This document shows, piece after piece, positions 7,176 through 9,939 of a DNA stretch of 9,939 bases. Source of the DNA: JAHFOW01 sp964370795 (lineage in GTDB: Bacteria; Planctomycetota; Brocadiia; Brocadiales; Brocadiaceae). The stretch covers positions 1 to 9,939 of the forward strand of contig CAYJME010000117.1 of NCBI GenBank assembly GCA_964370795.1, read 5' to 3'. The position numbers and the translations under genes were made by a program. The notes under the pieces are model-generated. The model was not told the DNA's origin. It made no database searches and saw only the letters and a program-made list of their open reading frames with translations. Position 1 is the stretch's first letter; every line of letters begins with the position of its first letter.

Positions 7176-7223
7176 GTTGCAAAGGCACTAAGACACACGT
7201 TTTTTCTTAGTGTCTTGGTAGCA
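7176..7223. repeat. CACTAAGACAC-type dispersed inverted repeat
   Basis: CACTAAG (7186-7192) pairs with CTTAGTG (7207-7213), while AAGACAC (7190-7196) pairs with GTGTCTT (7211-7217), so two overlapping hairpins are possible around a T-run. The wording (GTTGCAAAGGCACTAAGACAC ... GTGTCTTGGTAGC) belongs to the same loose family as the repeat before ydbH. With the 86-bp element and the segment at 7268-7331 it fills the gene-free gap 6992-7341. Confidence 0.5.
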
Positions 7224-7267
7224 GAAATAAGTTGCCGTAATGCCTAATTTGAAAAAACGATGCAAAT

Positions 7268-7331
7268 AAGGAGGTAAGAATGATATAGTAGTATGGTTTC
7301 ATTGTACTGGATAACTGAAAATCATCTGTAA
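7268..7331 (+). promoter_or_regulatory. Extra Shine-Dalgarno site and mini-ORFs in the ynbE leader
   Basis: A strong AAGGAGGT (7268-7275) stands 4 nt before an ATG that is followed by only one sense codon and a TAG (7280-7288). A 12-codon frame then starts at 7293 and ends at a TAA (7329-7331) that overlaps the AAGGAGG ribosome site of ynbE (7330-7336). This could be a leader peptide arrangement coupling ribosome release to ynbE initiation, or a relic of a duplicated gene start. It is seen directly, but its function is only a guess. Confidence 0.25.
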
Positions 7332-7341
7332 GGAGGAAGTA

Positions 7342-7605
7342 ATGAAAAAATATTTTGTGGCGTCTTGTTTGGCATTATTAATTTTTTCTCAGGGGTGTAA
7401 AACTGAGCATAAAGTAGAGGTGGAAGTAAAACCCATGCAAATTACCGTTGATGTGAATATCAGGATCGACAGAGAACTGGAAACGTTCTTTGGTGATTTG
7501 GACAAGGCTGCTCAAACCATAAGCGGACAACCAGTTGAAGGCGGCACGCAAACCGTAACAACAGAGGCCGGGAAAACCGAAGAAGCGCCAAAACCCGCTC
7601 AATAA
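7342..7605 (+). CDS. ynbE: YnbE-like outer-membrane lipoprotein
   Basis: This 87-residue precursor is the lipoprotein partner of YdbH. In E. coli YnbE joins the end of the YdbH groove by beta-strand pairing and so completes the bridge to the outer membrane. A signal peptide (MKKYFVASCLALLIFSQGC) ends in a lipobox-like S-Q-G-C with Cys19 as the lipidation site; Ser at -3 is not the usual Leu. The mature part has the family core, VEVKPMQITVDVNIRIDRE (about 30-48), matching the KEPITINMNVKIEHE-type segment of E. coli YnbE. The tail is longer than usual and ends in a Thr/Glu/Pro-rich low-complexity stretch (about 60-87). An AAGGAGG site lies 5 nt before the ATG. It lies 40 nt before ydbL, so the two are very likely co-transcribed. 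Confidence 0.8.
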   Translation: MKKYFVASCLALLIFSQGCKTEHKVEVEVKPMQITVDVNIRIDRELETFFGDLDKAAQTISGQPVEGGTQTVTTEAGKTEEAPKPAQ

Positions 7606-7645
7606 CCTATAGATACGTTGAAACTTTCTCGATAAGGAGGGAAAA

Positions 7646-8026
7646 ATGAAATTAAAAATGTGGCTGTCTTTTCTGTTTATTTTAATTACGGGAAGTTTTT
7701 TAACAAGTGCCCTGATTGCAGGCGAGGACATAAGCGCAATAAAGGCAGAGATGGAAAGGCATATTCCCATTCTCAATGAATTAAAGGCAAAAGGAATCGT
7801 TGGGGAGGATAATAAGGGTTATTTGCAGTTTATTGGTGGTATGCGCGAGAAGGAGGACGTTGTCCAGAGTGAAAATGAGGATAGGAAAAAGGTCTATGCC
7901 CATATTGCAAAAAAAGAAGGCGTTACCCCGGAACAAGTAGGACAACGCAGGGCAATTCAAATTGCTAATAAGGCAAAAAAAGGTGATTGGTTACAGGATT
8001 CAAGCGGAAAATGGTATCAGAAATAG
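7646..8026 (+). CDS. ydbL: YdbL-family (DUF1318) periplasmic protein
   Basis: This 126-residue protein is the third member of the ydbH-ynbE-ydbL set. In E. coli YdbL is a periplasmic helper reported to act with YdbH and YnbE, probably by controlling YnbE assembly. A signal peptide covers about residues 1-25 (MKLKMWLSFLFILITG..., ending near SALIA). The DUF1318 signature is visible: KGIVGEDNKGYLQF (49-62), matching the G-x-VGE...GYL motif, a charged helical middle with RKKVYAHIAKKEGVTPEQVG (about 85-104), and the end AKKGDWLQDSSGKWYQK with the conserved G-x-[WY]-[LV]-Q...G-x-W pattern. Its AAGGAGG ribosome site is 5 nt from the ATG, the same strong layout as ynbE. It is slightly longer than the E. 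coli protein (about 108). Confidence 0.85.
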   Translation: MKLKMWLSFLFILITGSFLTSALIAGEDISAIKAEMERHIPILNELKAKGIVGEDNKGYLQFIGGMREKEDVVQSENEDRKKVYAHIAKKEGVTPEQVGQRRAIQIANKAKKGDWLQDSSGKWYQK

Positions 8027-8042
8027 GAACTTCAAACGACCC

Positions 8043-8072
8043 TGTAGTGGCAAGGCACGCCTTGCCACTACA
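8043..8072. repeat. Perfect palindrome between convergent ydbL and carbamate kinase genes
   Basis: TGTAGTGGCAAGGC (8043-8056) and GCCTTGCCACTACA (8059-8072) are exact reverse complements separated by AC. It sits in the 66-nt gap between two convergent stop codons, where it could act as a bidirectional stop or mRNA-end stabiliser. Neither strand has a T-run right after the stem, so it is not a standard intrinsic terminator. It reads like a dispersed palindromic unit. Confidence 0.65.
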
Positions 8073-8092
8073 TCGTTATAAAAAGACGTTCA

Positions 8093-9055
8093 TTATTTTA
8101 TAATCCTCGTGCCTGTTTTACCTTCGAGCGCTTCCTGTACCTTATCAATTGAGGTAATGACTGCCAACGCTCCGCCCCAATTCAGAAAATTTATGGCTGC
8201 CTGGATTTTCGGCCCCATATTCCCCGGTGGAAAATGACCTTCTTCTAAATATTTTTGAGCTTCTCCCACCGTTAAGGCGTTTAACGGGCGCTCATCAGGC
8301 TGTTTGAAGTTGCAAAAGACATGTTCCACGCCCGTCAGCATCATAAGGCAGTGTGCTCTTATATCACGCCCAAGAACGCTGGATGCGAGGTCTTTATCAA
8401 TAACAACATCAACCCCTTCCAGTGTCCCATCCTCCTTCAGAATAACGGGAATACCACCCCCACCTGCCGCAATAACGATGTCGCCGGCTTTCAAAAGATT
8501 TTTGATTGCCCGCTCTTCCACAATATTTAATGGATTTGGCGATGCCACAACCCGTCTGTATCCCCTGTGGGCGTCTTCAACGATATGCCAGCCTTTTTCA
8601 TGGTGAAGACGTTCAGCCTCTTCTCTGGTAAAAAATGGCCCAATAGGTTTTGTGGGATTATGAAATGCCCTGTCGTTTTTGTCAACAATAACCTGGGTGA
8701 GGAGGGTAACAACGCATCTGCCATTCCCCTCCTTTCGCAACCGGTTGGTCAGTGACTGCTGAATCATGTATCCTATAGTACCTTCGGTATCTGCCACACA
8801 TACACCAAGGGAAAGTTCCGGCACCTGCGCCTTGCTTGCCTCAACCATGAGTAACATCTGACCTACCTGCGGGCCATTTCCATGGGTAATGACCACTGCG
8901 TATCCTTGTTTTAAGCAATAGATAATACCATCGAGGCTCTTTTGTACATTTTCAAATTGTTCAGAAATAGTACCCCTCTGTCCTTCTCTGATAAGGGCAT
9001 TTCCGCCCAATGCGATCACCATAATGTTATTTTTAATCACGGTTTCTGATAACAT
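8093..9055 (-). CDS. arcC: Carbamate kinase
   Basis: Carbamate kinase interconverts ATP plus carbamate and ADP plus carbamoyl phosphate, usually making ATP at the end of arginine deiminase or related catabolism in the cytoplasm. The amino-acid-kinase fold is complete: IALGGNAL (residues 14-21), THGNGPQVGQ (57-66), the substrate-lid segment NPTKPIGPFF (133-142), RRVVASPNP (167-175), AAGGGGIPV (196-204), VDVVIDKDLAS (215-225) and the C-terminal PPGNMGPKI (276-284). The frame from 9055 gives 320 residues; the ATG at 9022 (Met12, MVIALGGNAL) gives 309, closer to the usual length, and neither start has a clear ribosome site. No arginine deiminase or ornithine carbamoyltransferase gene lies nearby, so the carbamoyl phosphate source is not shown. 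All key motifs are present, so an active enzyme is expected. Confidence 0.93.
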   Translation of the reverse strand: MLSETVIKNNIMVIALGGNALIREGQRGTISEQFENVQKSLDGIIYCLKQGYAVVITHGNGPQVGQMLLMVEASKAQVPELSLGVCVADTEGTIGYMIQQSLTNRLRKEGNGRCVVTLLTQVIVDKNDRAFHNPTKPIGPFFTREEAERLHHEKGWHIVEDAHRGYRRVVASPNPLNIVEERAIKNLLKAGDIVIAAGGGGIPVILKEDGTLEGVDVVIDKDLASSVLGRDIRAHCLMMLTGVEHVFCNFKQPDERPLNALTVGEAQKYLEEGHFPPGNMGPKIQAAINFLNWGGALAVITSIDKVQEALEGKTGTRIIK

Positions 9056-9222
9056 CGATGTTGAATTTCATTTATCCCGCCGTACTTCGTTGTGCTCACT
9101 CACAGCTACCGCTCCGCTCAGAACGGAAATACCATTTAAAATTATCAAAATAACATTTTGCTTACTCACCGTCTTTTTTGATGAATTCTCTGTGCAAGAA
9201 CCACCGGTTGTCCCGCACCGAA

Positions 9223-9250
9223 ACCATACCATACCATACCATACCATACC
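9223..9250. repeat. Pentanucleotide tandem repeat (ACCAT)n
   Basis: Five perfect copies of ACCAT plus ACC (on the minus strand GGTAT units) lie about 20 nt after the stop codon of the RHS-tailed gene. Such perfect short repeats expand and contract by slippage. Being outside the coding frame, it should not phase-vary the protein. The rest of the 9056-9268 spacer, which also contains the arcC upstream region, shows no gene. Confidence 0.85.
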
Positions 9251-9268
9251 TATACTTTAATGAGCAGG

Positions 9269-9939
9269 TTACTTCCAGATTCTATGGGTTATTCTATTTC
9301 CAACTGAATCATACTTATACGTAATTGTTGTCCCGTCTTCATGATCAATTTGAATAAGGCGGTTGAGTTTGTCATACGTATAGCTACTCAAAATCACCGG
9401 AAGTACAATAAAATCATCATCACTGTCATCAGGCGTACGAATCCCCGACGTATCAGTTACAATGACACGAATGCGTCCCTTCGTCGTACTAAGGACTGCC
9501 GGAGCCGTCCATGTAAGAGATCGTGCATAACCTGCAAGGCCAATAGCAAGGGACGTTGGAAAAGTCTGTCCCCCATCGGTTGACAACCAAATTTCCTGGG
9601 AGACAATAACATTTGAATTTGGCGTATTCCAGGTAATTGTGTTAGGAGAGCCGGGAGCGATTACTTCACCTCCATTGGGCGTAATTATTGCTACTTCTGG
9701 ACAAGTATTATTGTTTTTCTGGAATATTAAGGTGTACCTGCCCGTGCCATTATGGTTAGAATCAGAGACTCCAATGATATAGTTACCACCCGTTGTGAGA
9801 GTTGTATTAATTTCTGCAACGCTATAAGTAATCCGTCTCCCTGTCGAGTCAAATAATTCCAGAAAAGGATTCATATCGCCCGAAGTTACACCAAGCTGGA
9901 TCGTCACTTTATCCCCGGCGGTTGCAGCAAAGGTATAGA
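9269..9939 (-). CDS. Secreted modular protein: PPC domain, Ig-like domain and YD/RHS tail (N-terminus outside window)
   Basis: The minus-strand frame is open to the window edge, so only the last 222 residues are seen; the GTG at 9907 is internal to a domain and not a believable start. The visible part begins in a bacterial pre-peptidase C-terminal (PPC) domain: TAGDKVTIQLGVTSGDMNPF, then ELFDSTGRR and GNYIIGVSDSNHNGTGRYTL. A beta-sandwich follows with the PNGGE...ITWNTP start, IWLSTDGGQTFPTSL and TKGRIRVIVTDTSG, as found in cell-surface and secreted proteins. The C-terminus has two YD/RHS units, SYTYDKLNRLIQID and ITYKYDSVGNRITHR, and ends at once with IWK and a stop. YD repeats normally make a long shell around a C-terminal toxin; here the run is very short with no toxin domain after it. 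An adhesin or surface protein with a residual RHS tail is likely; function is not known. Confidence 0.75.
   Translation of the reverse strand, partial: YTFAATAGDKVTIQLGVTSGDMNPFLELFDSTGRRITYSVAEINTTLTTGGNYIIGVSDSNHNGTGRYTLIFQKNNNTCPEVAIITPNGGEVIAPGSPNTITWNTPNSNVIVSQEIWLSTDGGQTFPTSLAIGLAGYARSLTWTAPAVLSTTKGRIRVIVTDTSGIRTPDDSDDDFIVLPVILSSYTYDKLNRLIQIDHEDGTTITYKYDSVGNRITHRIWK

Noticed and set aside
7378..7776. A 132-codon minus-strand frame across ynbE and ydbL
   Set aside because: It is antisense to two recognisable genes with strong ribosome sites, and shows no coherent family features.
8304..8755. Plus- and minus-strand short frames inside the carbamate kinase gene
   Set aside because: The carbamate kinase frame has every family motif across the stretch; the others are shadows with low-information translations.
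9064..9130. Imperfect inverted repeat in the arcC upstream region (CCGTACTTCG ... CTCAGAACGG)
   Set aside because: The arms match only partly and no function or family could be supported.
9223..9250. Possible CRISPR or iteron array
   Set aside because: The unit is only 5 nt and perfectly contiguous, with no spacers; it is a simple microsatellite.

Overview
The window reads as an accessory-rich stretch of a moderately AT-rich diderm (Gram-negative type) chromosome. Evidence for two membranes is a YdbH/YnbE/YdbL inter-membrane lipid-transport locus with an outer-membrane-type lipoprotein. The gene mix, plus several dispersed palindromic repeats between genes, would fit a planctomycete of the anammox kind (Brocadiales) or a deltaproteobacterium-like lineage. 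This placement is an inference from style only; no rRNA or marker gene is present.

Layout. Positions 1-1850 are a decaying region: a minus-strand hicBA toxin-antitoxin pair (524-1055) sits between two broken minus-strand reading frames (21-486 and 1146-1847) that I cannot name. Positions 1850-2041 hold a dispersed-repeat fragment and no gene. Positions 2042-4143 form a minus-strand unit of a 31-residue single-membrane-span peptide followed by an exported thioredoxin/NHL-propeller protein of NHLRC2 type. A 320-bp divergent spacer (4144-4462) holds nested inverted repeats, a strong plus-strand terminator-like hairpin and a possible promoter. Positions 4463-8026 hold ydbH, ynbE and ydbL on the plus strand, with about 350 bp of repeat-derived DNA between ydbH and ynbE. 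A perfect 14-bp-arm palindrome separates ydbL from a convergent carbamate kinase gene (8093-9055, minus). The window ends in the C-terminal part of a secreted modular protein (PPC domain, Ig-like domain, YD/RHS tail; 9269-9939, minus, cut by the window edge), followed by a short pentanucleotide repeat.

How the genes fit. In Escherichia coli YdbH is an inner-membrane-anchored periplasmic bridge, YnbE is the lipoprotein that docks on it at the outer membrane, and YdbL is a periplasmic partner; the same gene order is kept here. The NHLRC2-like protein probably acts in the periplasm or at the membrane. HicA and HicB form an autonomous toxin-antitoxin module. Carbamate kinase stands alone without arginine deiminase or ornithine carbamoyltransferase in view.

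I do not see a clear undescribed multi-gene system. The points most worth a second look are the micropeptide before the NHLRC2-like gene, the 86-bp two-hairpin element inside the ydbH operon, the structured leader before ydbH, and the hicBA pair embedded in gene wreckage.
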